From positions 46,936 through 110,935 of the forward strand of contig JASJOG010000566.1 of the NCBI GenBank assembly GCA_030142905.1: a DNA stretch of 64,000 nucleotides, in the 5' to 3' direction. Of this stretch, positions 47,251 to 58,873 are shown piece after piece (the first letter of the stretch is position 1; every line of letters starts with the position of its first letter). The translations under genes were made by a program, and so were the position numbers. The notes beneath the pieces were generated by a model. The model saw only the letters and a list, made by a program, of their open reading frames with translations. It had not been told where the DNA came from and ran no database searches. This DNA comes from Heliopora coerulea (taxonomy: Eukaryota; Cnidaria; Anthozoa; Scleralcyonacea; Helioporidae).

Positions 47251-49795
47251 TTTGTTAGGGGTAACAAATATTCTGAACGGATCACAGTTTTGCCAAGCAG
47301 TTAGTCAGCATTTCAAGAGCCCTGAGCTTGTAGCCGGAACTATTTCCTCTGAAGAGGTTGCTAAATTTGCTGAAAGAAAACTTTCTCTCCGGATTTTTAC
47401 CTAAATATGTTTGCTTTAATATTATTTCTGGACCCTTAAAATTTGAGTTGTGGCTTCGAAATCTACCTTAGAAGCCCTAAAAAATCAAATTGAAGTTCTT
47501 TTCAGCCCACTTCACAAATAGCATCGAACCTGGCGATTTGCGAATGACATGACAACATGAAGCCACCGGAAAATGATGTAGTACTGATGCATTGGGACTT
47601 AAAGGGTTAATTGACATAGTTAAATACAAAGTCACCCAGTCTTTCGCTTCTTAAGAAGAAAAAAGAGAAATGGGGCGAAACGTGTTTAATTGTTGAAAGA
47701 TCTGGAAGAAATCATTGAAGTGTTCATCACTGAGGAGTTGGCTCGTTGTGTGCAAGATGCTAAGTATATCACGTTACTCAGGATCCAAAAGCAGAAAATG
47801 TCTGAGATTCAGTTATTATCAGATAATTCACTAATTCCTCGACTTGACTCTAAATCAAAGAGCCATAACCAACAATATTCAAACCATACTGTGTTTTGCA
47901 AAGCAAATGAAATTACTTTAGGGTTAAATTCTTTTTAATGTCGCACAGCAAGTTCCCACAACAATGACACTTTCTATGGAGAAAGTTTCCCGTGGATTTT
48001 TTTTGGATCGCCCAGTTCTAGTTCGTCGTTGACACTATTGCGTTTGCTGCAGCGCCAGATGCAGTGACAATTATTGATGGTTCAACAACAGTTGACCAAA
48101 AACTAGCTGTGTACAACGTACAGAATAAGGTGCAATAGATCAATTCTCGTATTCAAACAAAGTAAACTGTGAAAATTGTGAGTTGAGCAGCTAGTCCATA
48201 ACAATTGAGAGGATTATGGTAACCGAAAATGCAACGCTACCGTCGACCATCGATTTTCCAGTTTTTTTTATGTTTCACGAAGGAAAGCTTCAAATATCGG
48301 AGGCCAAAAACTATGAATATTTTGCTACAGTTTGTAGACCAAAGAGAATACCTGGTGAGGGATTAGTGTTAGGGTAGTGGAAAAAGAAGTATATTGTTTT
48401 ATTATTTATAAACAATTTTACCAATTATTTTTATTTCTTACAAGGCAAAAGACCTCTTGCCAAGCATAAAATAATTGATCTAGGTGATCGATCTTTGGAT
48501 GATATGGGCAAGATCGAACGTTATTATCACCTTATTATCACAGAACCCTACGATATATTATTCAATTTGTCCAACTTAAATTGTAATAGTCTTTGCCATG
48601 GTCAACAATGATGTTAATTAAGGACGGTGATATAATGCAAGATTACCGAGACTTTTGTATCACAGACCGATCAAGTCTTCGCCCCAAAATATGCAAGGTA
48701 TCATCAACCTTTCGGAGAACTTTGGGTGGAAAACCGTGCAAATCTCTGGGATCGAATCGTCTTCTGATGAGGCGCATTTTGTTTCCCAGTCAAAAGTCTC
48801 CGAAGCTTCGATGTAATTCTTGGACGTTTTATGACGGAGATCCACCACCCTAACTCAAAACGTTTCAGACAAGGAAAAATAATATTAAGAGTTTTCTTCT
48901 GTGCTTCACATGTGTTTAAAGCTACTTGCAGTAATACAATGGTTTTCAGTCACAAATATCTACATAGTCAATTTTAACTGCCTCAGTTTTAATGAATAGT
49001 TGGTCTTCATCACAAAAACTTGACACTGTCGAAAAAAAAGAGAAAGGCGAGGATTGCATGAAATATAGTGATTAACTCACATTTTGAAAATCATGTAAAT
49101 TGAACATTTTTGCGTCAATTCATTCCTAGCAATATTGTTGAGGAACATAAAGGCGAAAGAATTCTCCGTCCGAGAGTTTCCTACTGATAAAGGGTTTGCC
49201 CGATATCACAATTCCGCTTTTGCCGCCCGCCATTACCACAATCGTGATTAATAAATTGATTTTTTTAATGTGACACCTACCGCGTCGTTCCTCCAAGTCT
49301 TGTTTGCTCAGGTTGGCAAGTGGCTCACGAATTTTAAGTTGACATGTCTTACCACCAGAGATATTAAATTAACGAAATTCCATTAATACTTTGATCATTG
49401 TATCCAACATGGCGTCATTACTGTAAGTGGTCTTCTAGTAGCCAAATTCATTTGGTAAGGAAGTCTTCAAAACTTTGACTTCATAGTTCCAGCTTGACCA
49501 ATCCATTTGAGTGCGTTAAAGTATTACACATTGGAGAATACTGTAATACTTGGATAACAGTTTCAAAGGAATATAGTTTCAAATACCAACTTGTAAACCA
49601 TCTTAAAATCTACTGCGTCTGTTCTAGCTATTTTACATTTATCAACTTTGATCTGCATATACCGGTATATCAAATTACGTTCCGTTAATGCGATCTATTT
49701 GTGCAACATACCGCTAATGCCTAATGTCTGTTAGTCTGGTATCAAGTTTCCCAATTCTTTTCTCAGGCAGCTAAATAGAAATCACGGTCTCTGCA
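47251..49795. other. Intergenic, only weak ORFs
   Basis: Frames at 47,250-47,404 (FCQAVSQHFKSPELVAG) and 47,690-47,938 (EEIIEVFITEELARCVQDAK) and a 48,217-48,360 frame have no recognised domain. They may be exons or TE fragments. Confidence 0.3.
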
Positions 49796-51209
49796 ATGTG
49801 CGATCCCTGCAATTTTTCCTCGCACAAAGGAAAACGAGTTCGCTCGTTTACCATTACCTTCAAACTAAGAGTTATCGCCGAAGCAGAGGTGAGTGGTAAT
49901 CGTTCAGCGGCAAGAAAATTCGATGTTGATGAACGCCGCATACGAGAATGGCGGGCAAAGAAAGCATCGCTTTTAACGCTTAATGCTTCTACGGCAGGAA
50001 AGAAGCGCAAACGTGGGGAAGGTGGGGGCAGAAAACCTCAATTCCAGGCTGTAGATGACGTGGTTCTAGACTGGATTACAAGTCGACGAGAAAGAGGTTT
50101 GCGCGTGTCAAGGAAATTGATCATGAAAAGAGCCCAAGTTGTATACGCTGATATGAAAACGGCACGAACAGACAATATCAATCATGAGGAGGAATTCAAG
50201 GCTTCTAACGGTTGGCTAAATAACTTTATGCGCCGTAATCATCTCTCTTTGCGCCGGAAAACGTCCGTCGCCAAAAAAGATCCAGATCGTTTGGTTGCCA
50301 AAATTGTCTCCTATGTATTGCATGTTAGACGACTGCAGTCAAAAATTAATTACAGCCCATGCAATATAATTGCGATGGACTAGACGCCAGTTTGGAGCGA
50401 TATGGTATCCGAAACCACTGTCGATACTACTTAAAACAACTGGTCACGAAAAAAGTCGAGTTTCAGTCTGTCTCGCTGCCAAAGCTGATGGCACAAAGCT
50501 GAAACCGATGATTGTTTTTAAGGGGGCCAAACGTGAAGTGGCAGTACTTCGTCAGGAATTTAAGTCACAAGCATATATTGCCAGCTCGTCAAATGCTTGG
50601 ATAACGACAGAACTGACAAACGAATGGGTTAATAGCGTCTTAGGATCATTTGCATTTGGTCGTCGTCAGTTAGCTTGGAATTCCTATGAGTGTCATATGG
50701 AAGACAGTGTCGTACAATCCCTCAATGCAAAGAAGGTCGATGCAGTAATTGTGCCCGGAGGATGCACAAAATATATTCAAGCACCTGATGTTCTGTGGAA
50801 TAAACCATTCAAATCCTCTTGTACAGAAAAATATGACGATTGGATGGGTCATGTAGGAATCCACATCGAAACCGCTGCTGGGAATTTGAAATCGCCTCCT
50901 AGGCGAACTGTGACTCAAAGGATCTTGGAGTCATGGGCAGAAATTTCAACCGAGTTGATTAAAAAATCATTTCCCTGCTGTGGACTCAACTTGCCAATCG
51001 ATGGATCGGATGACCACAAGATCGTTTCTTTTCGAAATGACCAGCCTTGTTCCATGGGTAGAGAAAACCTTAAGGCTCAGGTATCGATGCTGCTAGAACC
51101 CGATGAGGATCCTTTCAACATAACCGAATTGGATGTTGAAGACGCCAACGACCCTAGCCAGATCATTGACAGTGATGAAGAAAGTGATGAGGACATTGAC
51201 ATTGACTGA
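49796..51209 (+). pseudogene. pogo/Tigger-like transposase (DDE_1), broken
   Basis: The N-terminal CENP-B/pogo-type helix-turn-helix (FTITFKLRVIAEAEVSGNRS then RKFDVDERRIREWRAKKA) is followed by a second HTH (NGWLNNFMRRNHLSLRRKTS). The core starts with NIIAMD, holding the first catalytic Asp, and is at once cut by TAG (50381) and a frameshift within about 40 bp. Then RVSVCLAAKADGTKLKPMIV and FKGAKREV follow. WNSYECHM has Asn where the second catalytic Asp is expected. VDAVIVPGGCTKYIQAPDVL and WNKPFKS continue the core, and the C-terminus is acidic. The family uses TA targets; its terminal repeats were not located. Confidence 0.8.
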
Positions 51210-51544
51210 AATTAGAGAGATTTATCCTTGTACCAGTAAATAATAAAATGTGTTTTGTTCATCTTGTTTTTATATTACTTGATTATATTTAGTAATTTAA
51301 GTACGCCTAGTACATGCTTCTTTATTCACTAGATTAGAATACCGGTGTATTTTAATCAGTGTCTTACCCACTTTTGAAATAAGCGCCGCTATTGAATAAA
51401 CGCCGCATCATCAACTAGAAGAATGTAAATAAGCGCCGCGGCGCTTAATCGATCATTTACGGTACTCAACCGGGACGATGACATTCATTTATGTCATGTA
51501 TAACTAAATTTAATTCTGAATGAAAAAATCTGATTAGCGTGTGT
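51210..51544. other. Intergenic with AATAAGCGCCGC-type repeat
   Basis: About 51,380-51,470 holds inverted GCGCCGC phrases (AATAAGCGCCGCTATTGAAT and AATAAGCGCCGCGGCGCTTA), possibly a terminal region of a DNA transposon. Confidence 0.35.
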
Positions 51545-51733
51545 TTATAAGAGAAAGCAAATTCCGAAAACCAAAGCCATCTTTCAACTTAAGATTTAAG
51601 TTAACAAAAGATGAAAACTGTGAAATGGTCATATTTCGATTTTATTGCAAAACCATCTTCAGACCAAGTGAACTAACATAAGAGAACCTAAGGTTTATAT
51701 ATACATGAGAAAAGTGATTACATCATTGATGAA

Positions 51734-52679
51734 ATCATCCTTTCACCACTTTCACGCTGAAGTTCTTAAACTTAAGAACTTTTTGCTTAGGAATGGTTAT
51801 CCTTAAATTTTTCTTTATCGCTGCATCCGTCTTTTTCTTGATCGTCTGTTTTGTCCCCACACAAAAGATTCTGATTCTCCTCCGAAAAATATCATCTATT
51901 TTAAGTTTCCTTTCATAGGATCACATGCTCTACAGATCCGAACACAGGTCTCTAAACTATGTTAGTCTGCTTTCCCACAAGTTACTTTGCGTTTTATTTT
52001 TCAATCTGGAAGACGGTTGTCTGGTTTCTTTCCTTTCAAGGACCGGACTCCCATGTTAATGAGATCGCGTGTTGTCTACAAATATACGTGTCAATGCTGT
52101 GGAGCATTGTATTTGGGCCCAACAAGGCGCCACTTACACACGCGTATCTCAGAACACATGAGGGTTTCGCCTTTGACGGGTAAGAAACGAGCAACCACTT
52201 CGTTTCCTACTTCCAGTATCCAGGCTCATACTCGCCAGACTAATCACGCCATTTCTCCCAACGATTTTTCCATTATTTTTTCCTGCAGGTCTTCCTCTAA
52301 CTTTCAACTCTTCATTCGTGAGAGTTTACTTATTTCTAAATACAAACCGTCTCTCAACGAAAATATCTCTTCCACACCTTTCTCTATTCTAATGCTTTCC
52401 TTTTCCGTATGCGTGTGACTTCCTGTCACGTCTCCCAGTTTTCTATTGGTTAGCCGTCTAATTATTCCAATATGTAATTATAGATTCATATATATAGTTT
52501 TTTCTCATCCCTGTAAACCTACACTCAGAAGATGTTGCACGCGGCAACGAAACGTCAGTAAACATATTTTAAAACTTTTTGACTTACCTATTTCACTATG
52601 GCGATGCACTTAAGAATTCTGAGCTGGGCTCTGATCTTTTTATTACGATTACGCTTTCCGCCCGGAAAATCAGTAGCAC
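51734..52679 (+). mobile_element. Penelope-like family Y fragment inserted in family X
   Basis: A 946-bp insert flanked by TGATGAA (51727-51733 and 52680-52686), a probable 7-bp target duplication. It carries the 3' part of a PLE: RT tail, GIY-YIG domain and a 3' end with CAGAAGATGTTGCACGCGGC...GAAACGTCAGT. It is 5'-truncated, as is usual for retroelement insertions. Confidence 0.7.
51900..52418 (+). pseudogene. GIY-YIG endonuclease of PLE family Y
   Basis: The main frame (from about 51,975) reads LRFIFQSGRRLSGFFPFKD, then VVYKYTCQCCGALYLGPTRR and HLHTRISEHMR, IQAHTRQTNHAISPNDFSI and RESLLISKYKPSLNENIS. The CxxC, the Y-x-G-x-T-x-R core and the glutamate-bearing RESLLI helix are present. A stop just upstream (near 51,958) breaks the link to the RT part. 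Confidence 0.8.
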
Positions 52680-53447
52680 TGATGAAGAATTGAGGGAACG
52701 CCTACTCTATTTACAAATGATTGATGTGTCAGTAAGTGACAAGTGTTGACGCCTCAGGATGAAATGTCAAGATGTCGATATATAAATTATGGATAAACTA
52801 AAAGGAACTAAATAAAGAGTGAGAGTTCTTTGTTAACTTTAAGACCAGAGTTTAATTGTGGTGTAAGATAATTAATATGTAAGGCTTCCATAAATAAAAG
52901 TTGATTAGGATTAATAGAAGAATTAGAGTAAAGGATCTTATAGCTGTTAAAAATGAGATTGTGCATGGATGAAGTAGCGTCAAAGTATTACACAAGTATT
53001 ACGCATATTGTATTACACATTGGAGACATATAACAAAAGATCAAATGAGGGAACATGGACAGAACGAAAGACAAAAGAAAATCATGCATAAAAGGATTGA
53101 TTTGATGAAATATTGCGAAATGTTAACATTCCTCTCAATAGCTGATTGAACGAAAATGTTAACAATGTTTAGACGCATTCCAAAATGCATGTCGAGACAG
53201 GGTTGGTTTCGCAAAAAGTTTCGTTTCCTGTTCGAGAGAAGAGTTTTATTAGGATTTACTATGAGTTACAAAGTTTACTGTAAGTAAACATAAATGCATG
53301 ATTGGTAAAGAATACTAACTTAGGAATTAAACATTCGCACGAAGAAGACAGTGCTGCAAATTATTAAATACAAAATACAAAAAATACAAATAGGAAGCTA
53401 ATTACCAACACATAAAAACCTTGACCAGTCGACAACTTCAAAAAATA

Positions 53448-53940
53448 TAAGAGAAAGCAAATTCCGAAAAAGAAAGCTACCTTTTAACTTAAGATTTAAG
53501 TTAACGAAAGATGAAACGGTGAAATAGTGATATTTCGATTTTATTGCAAAATCATCTTCAGACTAAGTGAACTAACATAAGCGGACTAAAGGTTTATATA
53601 TACATGTGAAAGTGATTAAATCATTGATGAAGAATTGAGGAAACGCCTACTCTATTTACAATGATTGACTGTGTCAGTAAGTGACAAGTTTTGACGCCTA
53701 AGGATGGAATGACAACATGTCGATGAATAAATTATATATAAACTAAAAGGAACTAATTAAAGAGTGAGAGTTCTTTGCTGGCTTTAAGACCAGAGTTTAA
53801 TTGCGGCTTAAGATATTTAATATGTAGAGCTTCCATAAATAAAAGTTGGTTAGGGTTAATAGAATAATTAGAGTAAAGGATCTTATAGTTGTTAAAAATG
53901 AGATTGTGCATGGATGAAGTAGATTCAAAAGAAAACGATA
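53448..53940 (-). mobile_element. Penelope-like family X 3' end, copy 2, with C-terminal frame
   Basis: The minus-strand frame 53926-53753 reads STSSMHNLIFNNYKILYSNY, INPNQLLFMEALHIKYLKPQ and LNSGLKASKELSLFN before a stop: the C-terminus of a PLE GIY-YIG protein. The following untranslated region matches copy 1. Truncated at both ends. Confidence 0.75.
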
Positions 53941-54124
53941 TTCCTTTTAAACTGTTTCAAATACCAGTTTCCGATATTCCTTTTTGGATATAGTAATGTA
54001 GATGAACGATCTACATTACTATATCCAAGCTCTCACGTTTCTCAAACATCAAACTGCTTCAATCATTATTAATGTATAGTGGTTTCCGCTTATGTCGCAC
54101 ATATATATCGAATTTGCACCTTAG

Positions 54125-54260
54125 CTCACCATCTCAGTCACGGTAGCTCAATGGTTAGAGCGTCTAACTGGTCATCATCAGGTTGCGGGTTCGATCCCCG
54201 TCTGGGGCTCAGAAATCATTTTCTGAGTATCGAGCTTGAAGATCGTTCATCTACAATACT
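54125..54260 (+). repeat. tRNA-derived SINE
   Basis: The A-box GGTAGCTCAATGGTTAGAGC and B-box GGTTCGATCCCCGTCTGGGG are followed by the body TCAGAAATCATTTTCTGAG...GATCGTTCATCT shared with the 25.4-kb SINE. The head looks like a tRNA, but the 5' end cannot pair with the 3' end. Confidence 0.75.
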
Positions 54261-54643
54261 AGTTTTAATGTCACGAAAACTTGGTTGTATGTTTGTCGTT
54301 TCTGTAAAATTTTATTCTTAACGCAATGTCACTAACGTTAGCAAATTTTAGCTTTCAGAAGTCTATTGTAGCCAGATGTCATATTCTATCTGTTTAAAGC
54401 AAACTTTGACCATAATAAACACTAAAAATGCTATAACCGCGAAAAGTCACCATCGTTTTTTTTCACTCTTTCTCTTACAGCTCATTTTTTCAAATATGAC
54501 ACTCAGAGTCGATTCAAGGGGTTTTTTATAGCGAGTGATCAATTATGTCATAACCCCACTTTTTTTCATCCATAAATCGTTACCCACTTCACTTTTTCAT
54601 CTTTCAAAATCAAATAATTGACACAATCATATGATTTTTTGCT

Positions 54644-54814
54644 ATGACCCCTATGGATTGCGACAAAGCATCCTCGGCAGCGCAGAACCGTTTGGACTTC
54701 AGCAAAGCGCAAAGTACTAACAAACGAGCAGGGGAGGAGGATGCACAGTCGCCGAAAAAACCAAGGGTATTGATGGGAAAAGCGAGCAAAGCGAGCGATG
54801 GCTCTTGGTTTTAA
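54644..54814 (+). CDS. Small basic ORF of unknown function
   Basis: Fifty-six residues beginning MTPMDCDKASSAAQNRLDFS, with a nuclear-signal-like SPKKPRV near residue 40. It is the only plus-strand candidate next to the virus-like block and converges on it. It could be a real short gene, a first exon, or chance. Confidence 0.25.
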   Translation: MTPMDCDKASSAAQNRLDFSKAQSTNKRAGEEDAQSPKKPRVLMGKASKASDGSWF

Positions 54815-54815
54815 G

Positions 54816-54884
54816 GGAACAATCCCCATATGATCATAATAATAGCACGGCACCAATCCCTAACAATCCCCATATGATCACGGC
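54816..54884 (+). repeat. Two direct copies of an 18-bp motif
   Basis: AACAATCCCCATATGATCA occurs at about 54,819 and 54,861, 42 bp apart, just before the left limit of the virus-like block. It may mark the border or be unrelated. Confidence 0.5.
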
Positions 54885-55028
54885 ATTTTAAACAGCTGTT
54901 GTGAATAGAATCATGGATTTCAAGGGTTGATAGAAGTGTAATTTATGGCTGTCAAGGCGTGATCTCTTAGAACGGTTTTCATTCAAAAGGATCCTTCAAT
55001 TAATGTAAAGGAGCTATGGTATGAACCT

Positions 55029-56198
55029 TCATTCGAAGTAAATAGTCAGCTCCTTGATTTTTTCTTGTTGCTTCCTTGTGATACTTTTTAATGCTTCGTC
55101 TTTTGTGCATCTTTTATATTTTGATGCCATATGTTGTCTTTTTCCATCAATGATTGCGTCGAAGTAAAATAATTTGTTCTTAGCATCGTCCTTGATAGTT
55201 AGTTTGTCCTCTAGTTTGGCTATTCTCTCTTCCAATTGCTGTTTATTCTCCATCATAACTTGATACTCAACCTTCTTACTCTTTTTTAACGGATTACATC
55301 TCTTGTTTAGTAATAGTTCGCCATATTTATCAGCAAATTCAGTTATATGTTTATTTTCAACGTTCTCAAGACTCTTTTTATCCTTACTAGGAGCATACAC
55401 GATTAATTCTATCTCAGAGTTCTTATCCTTATGTTTAAACACTTGGCTATTCTTATCAGATAGATGCCATTTGAACCATGTCTCTAGTTCTTCACATGTT
55501 GATCCTGTATAAACCATCTTGTTACTAAACGTTACCTTGTAGATCTTTCTTTTGTTGTATAAACTGTTGAACTTACTATTGACCAATTCTATCACAGGTT
55601 GCTTTCTGTTGAAATACTTCCTATTGAACTCCTTATTGTTGACATGAATGTAATCATGCTTAGTTGTTCTTGATAATGCGGTATACAACTGTTTTTTATC
55701 TATCCTATTCACATCAAAAATGTTATATGGCTCATTGATATCTGCACCTTGGTATTTGTAAACTGTTACACAGAAACTAGGGATGAAATTTTTGGAAAAC
55801 TTATTTATATCGTACCAGACATTATTCACTAAGAATTGCTTATCAGATATATCTTTCACCCTGAACTCCATTGTATTGAAAATGTTTTGATTCTTGATAT
55901 TTTGTGTTGCAATTATCGGCACCCCTACACTGACTTTATACTTTTCCTTCTTGTTGTTGTATTTGAATTCAACAGTTTCATATTTCTTTCCTTTTGAGAA
56001 CTGATCACAACATTGCGTATTAATCTTTATTCTCGTTGAGTTGAGGTAGCATATGTTCTTGTTGAGGTTCTTATCAATTGGTTGGAAGTACGTTGATATT
56101 TTTCCATGTTTCAAAAATTTGTACAAAAGTTCATGTGTTTGTTTGTCGTATCTACAGGTCTTCTCAATATATCCAAGTTTCTCTACTTTACCACACAT
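55029..56198 (-). pseudogene. C-terminal part of replication gene: SF1 helicase 2A half and GIY-YIG nuclease
   Basis: The frame continues from the upstream segment without a shift; only TAA 56262-56264 separates them. About residues 125-190 carry SF1 motifs V-VI of the RecD/Pif1 type: SFCVTVYKYQGADI (threonine then Q-G) and KKQLYTALSRTTKHDYIHV (arginine finger). From about residue 215 follows a GIY-YIG-like domain: KIYKVTFSNKMVYTGSTCEE then LETWFKWHL and a glutamate at VENKHITEFADKYGE. The C-terminal part has a predicted coiled coil (QQLEERIAKLEDKL) and basic residues. The helicase-nuclease union in one chain with a polymerase is unusual. Only the reading-frame breaks argue against function. 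Confidence 0.75.
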
Positions 56199-56264
56199 CT
56201 CGTTAATGGTCTTTGATCCGAGATAGTCGTAATTGATCTGACTTCCACCTTGAACAGGTTCGCA

Positions 56265-57378
56265 TTAATTAGGATCTCCAAACATGTGTATCTTATTGCC
56301 AAACATCGTATAAGCCTTGTAGATCATTGTCATCCACTTGTTAGGTACCATTGAAAATTCTTCAATGACTATCGTTTTACCCTCTAGACTATTAATATCT
56401 CGTCCCTTCCAATCACAGAAGTATGAATCAAAAGTGAAACATATATTGTTCATATCATTTTTTAAATCCTTCTCGATTAACCTACTTTTGATATTTTCTA
56501 TAGCTTTATTCGTAAATGATAACACTAATGGGTTTTTTGGTTTTTTGACCATTTCACATAGCATCGTTGTTTTACCACTACCCGCCTGGCCAGTGTGGAT
56601 ACATCCTTTACCAGTTTTCACCTTATAATCATTCATATCAAGGTTCTTTCTGTAATGCTTCTCAAAATATGACGGTTTAGAGTCTGTAACATAAGCATTT
56701 CCTATCCTCTTGGTACTGAATTTGACGTCCTTCTTATTCTTGAACCTTCTTACAGGATTAGTGATATACATGTATATCCCATCTGTGTTGTACCCGTATA
56801 ACACACTATTCTTACCGTAACAAGTCTCTATCAGTTGCAAACATTTTAAAACAGCCTCACTCACAACAAATCGGTTGATGCTTGTATGGTCAGAGAATAT
56901 TCTTTCCACGCTCTGTTCCTTAATAAGGTATAATCCATTATAATGGTCAACAGTCACATTCGTCTTCTCGCTCATCGCAGCAGTCCAGCAGCACATAGCT
57001 GTCTCGTACTCAGTACATGTGAAACCCATTGTTGATTTATTATATTCTTTACCAAGCTCGCCTATAAAACTGTTTGCCAATTTCTTAGCCTCACTCTCTG
57101 GAAAGTTGTTGAATATATGTTTGATAAAATCCTCGAATGTATCAGGTTTTGAGAGCCCTCTTTGTGACGATCTTGTATTTGATCTGACTTTCCGGCATGT
57201 GTAGATCGTTGACAAGGTAAGAAACCAAGTTCGAAGAGTAGAATCCAGCTTCTAATTTTATTGGTGTCTTATAATTGTAGAGGATTGTTTCGTCAATATA
57301 GAATTCACCACAGAGTCTCAAATCACTCCTGCAACTGTATGGCTCTATTACATCATGAATCGAATATATTGGTATCGG
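56265..57378 (-). pseudogene. Middle part of replication gene: PolB palm and SF1 helicase 1A half
   Basis: After the TAA at 57379 the same frame stays open about 70 codons (GEFYIDETIL...LEAGFYSSNL). Near 57,150 it shifts by one base beside an AAAA run into the frame that ends at 56265. There a PolB motif B-like helix (EAKKLANSFIGELGKEYNKS) is followed by motif C, LYGYNTDGIYMY (D-T/N-D form), about 80 residues later. The helicase begins with Walker A GQAGSGKTTMLC, then VLSFTNKAIENIKSRL (Ia), FTFDSYFCDW, Walker B TIVIEEFSMV and motif III GDPN. TAA stands where the conserved Gln of GDxxQ is expected. Polymerase and helicase are thus one polypeptide. Confidence 0.75.
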
Positions 57379-58850
57379 TTATGTATTATGTAACAATATA
57401 TTAGGGTATGATTTGCAAATATCGATGTTCACCACGTCGTCTGGCATATCATCTGTAGAGCACCATTGTAAGGCTCTATGATAGAAGTCATCCAACATTT
57501 GTCTTGTATTGAGATTGTAGGACGATTCAGGTAAGTACCCACACATTTGTTTGAACAAAGATGATGCAATACTTGTGTATGATTGATTGGTCCATATGAA
57601 ATCGTCTGATAGGTATGTTTTGAAAAGTTTGTTGGTTATCGTCTTCCTCGTGTCATACTCCTCATTCAACAAGTACATGTTCTTCTTGTGATAGATGAAA
57701 CCGTCTAGAACACCTCTGTCGTCCCAGTGTAAGTATTCAACGTAGAACGATTCCTTGTTACTGTACATGTCAATAGCTGCCCTCATCTCTGTGTTTTCGG
57801 GTAAGACTATAATGCGATTCTCCTTATCAAAACTGAGGATATCCTCAATTGATTTCAATTTTGCAACATTCTTATGTCTCCTAGTCCATTTCAGATCAGT
57901 CATGTGTTTTAACAAATTGTCACAACCTCCTTGGTTAGCCTTAGAAGCTATTAATTTCAGTTTTTCATCAGTGATTGGATAGCAGTGATTATCCTTCACA
58001 ATGTAGACCAGAACGACATCTTGGTGACCATTTGTATACCTTATGAATTTTCGGTACCTACTATCGAAAGCGTGAACTGCTACTCGAGGATGACAATTCT
58101 TAACCCAGTCTATCGACTCTTCGCTACTAATCATATCACCTCCTGTTACGAACTCATAAATCTCAGCCTTCAATTTGGCATAGTCATAAGTTTTGAATCC
58201 ACGTTTACCTCTATCTTGGTCCCATACATAGTCAACCACACAAGTATTAACCCCATGACTCTTGATTGGCCTCTGTTTGCTTAACAAGTATGAATCTAAT
58301 TTAAGCTTACCCATTTTTTGTGGAAGAAACTGTTTTTTGTTAAAAGGCACTATCCTACAGCCTAGTTTGTTGATGTATTCCCCTAAGAGGACCGTGAATT
58401 TCTGTTTCAACAAGGTATACATCATGAATTTGTAAGCATCTCTCTTGGTATGACTTTTTGAGAATTCGACTGTGAAAGGTCCATATGTTTTTTTAACCAC
58501 AAACCCACCTCCTATCTGTTTGATAACCTTGTCCGACTTGATATTGTACTCATCAGTTTTTTTCGAGTTTTTCTTATATTTACAGTAACTGTCTCCTGTC
58601 TCTATATCAACGTCTAAGATTACGGATACTGTTTTACCTTCATTCCCCTTTATTCTTTGTCCAAATAGGCTGAAAAATGATGATCCTTTTTTGCTAAATT
58701 TACTCAGTTTTACCTCCTCCCTACGAAATTCGTTAAGCGATACTGTTATTTTGGGGTAGGTTATTTTACTTTTCTTCTGTACATGTGATTTGATCATATC
58801 AAATTTCCCCTTTATTCGGTCATCTATGATATCAATCTTTCATCCCTCTC
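57379..58850 (-). pseudogene. N-terminal part of replication gene: B-family DNA polymerase
   Basis: Open from the TGA near 58,845; the first ATG gives 472 residues from 58797. The last 20 residues hold motif A, VVNIDICKSYPNIL, with the metal-binding Asp and the S-Y-P-N-I steric gate region of protein-primed-like B polymerases. Before it lie conserved-looking blocks (HPRVAVHAFDSRYRKFI, DVVLVYIVKDNHCYPITDEK, DLKWTRRHKNV, YVEYLHWDDRG). I could not find the ExoI-III acidic motifs of proofreading polymerases. TAA 57379-57381, eight codons after motif A, ends this piece. The break looks like a point change, since the family sequence appears to continue after it. Confidence 0.7.
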
Positions 58851-58873
58851 GTTTGACCCTCCTCATCTTTTTC

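Larger units (their letters stand above)
51545..52985 (-). mobile_element. Penelope-like family X 3' end, copy 1, interrupted
   Basis: The two halves 51545-51733 and 52680-52985 together match the uninterrupted copy at 53448-53940 almost end to end. The right half holds the end of the endonuclease frame (minus) and the left half the 3' untranslated region with CATCTTCAGACCAAGTGAAC. The insert at 51734-52679 splits them. Confidence 0.75.

Noticed and set aside
54125..54260. tRNA gene
   Set aside because: A and B boxes are present, but the acceptor stem does not pair and the body is shared with other SINE copies.
56262..57381. Alternative genetic code (TAA as Gln) in the virus-like block
   Set aside because: TAA falls at a likely Gln in helicase motif III, but neighbouring genes clearly end at TAA (60619, 60868, 63054), and the same large gene also has frameshifts. 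Decay explains it better.
55303..58284. Plus-strand ORFs opposite the replication gene
   Set aside because: They are antisense shadows of the polymerase and helicase coding sequence; no independent domains.
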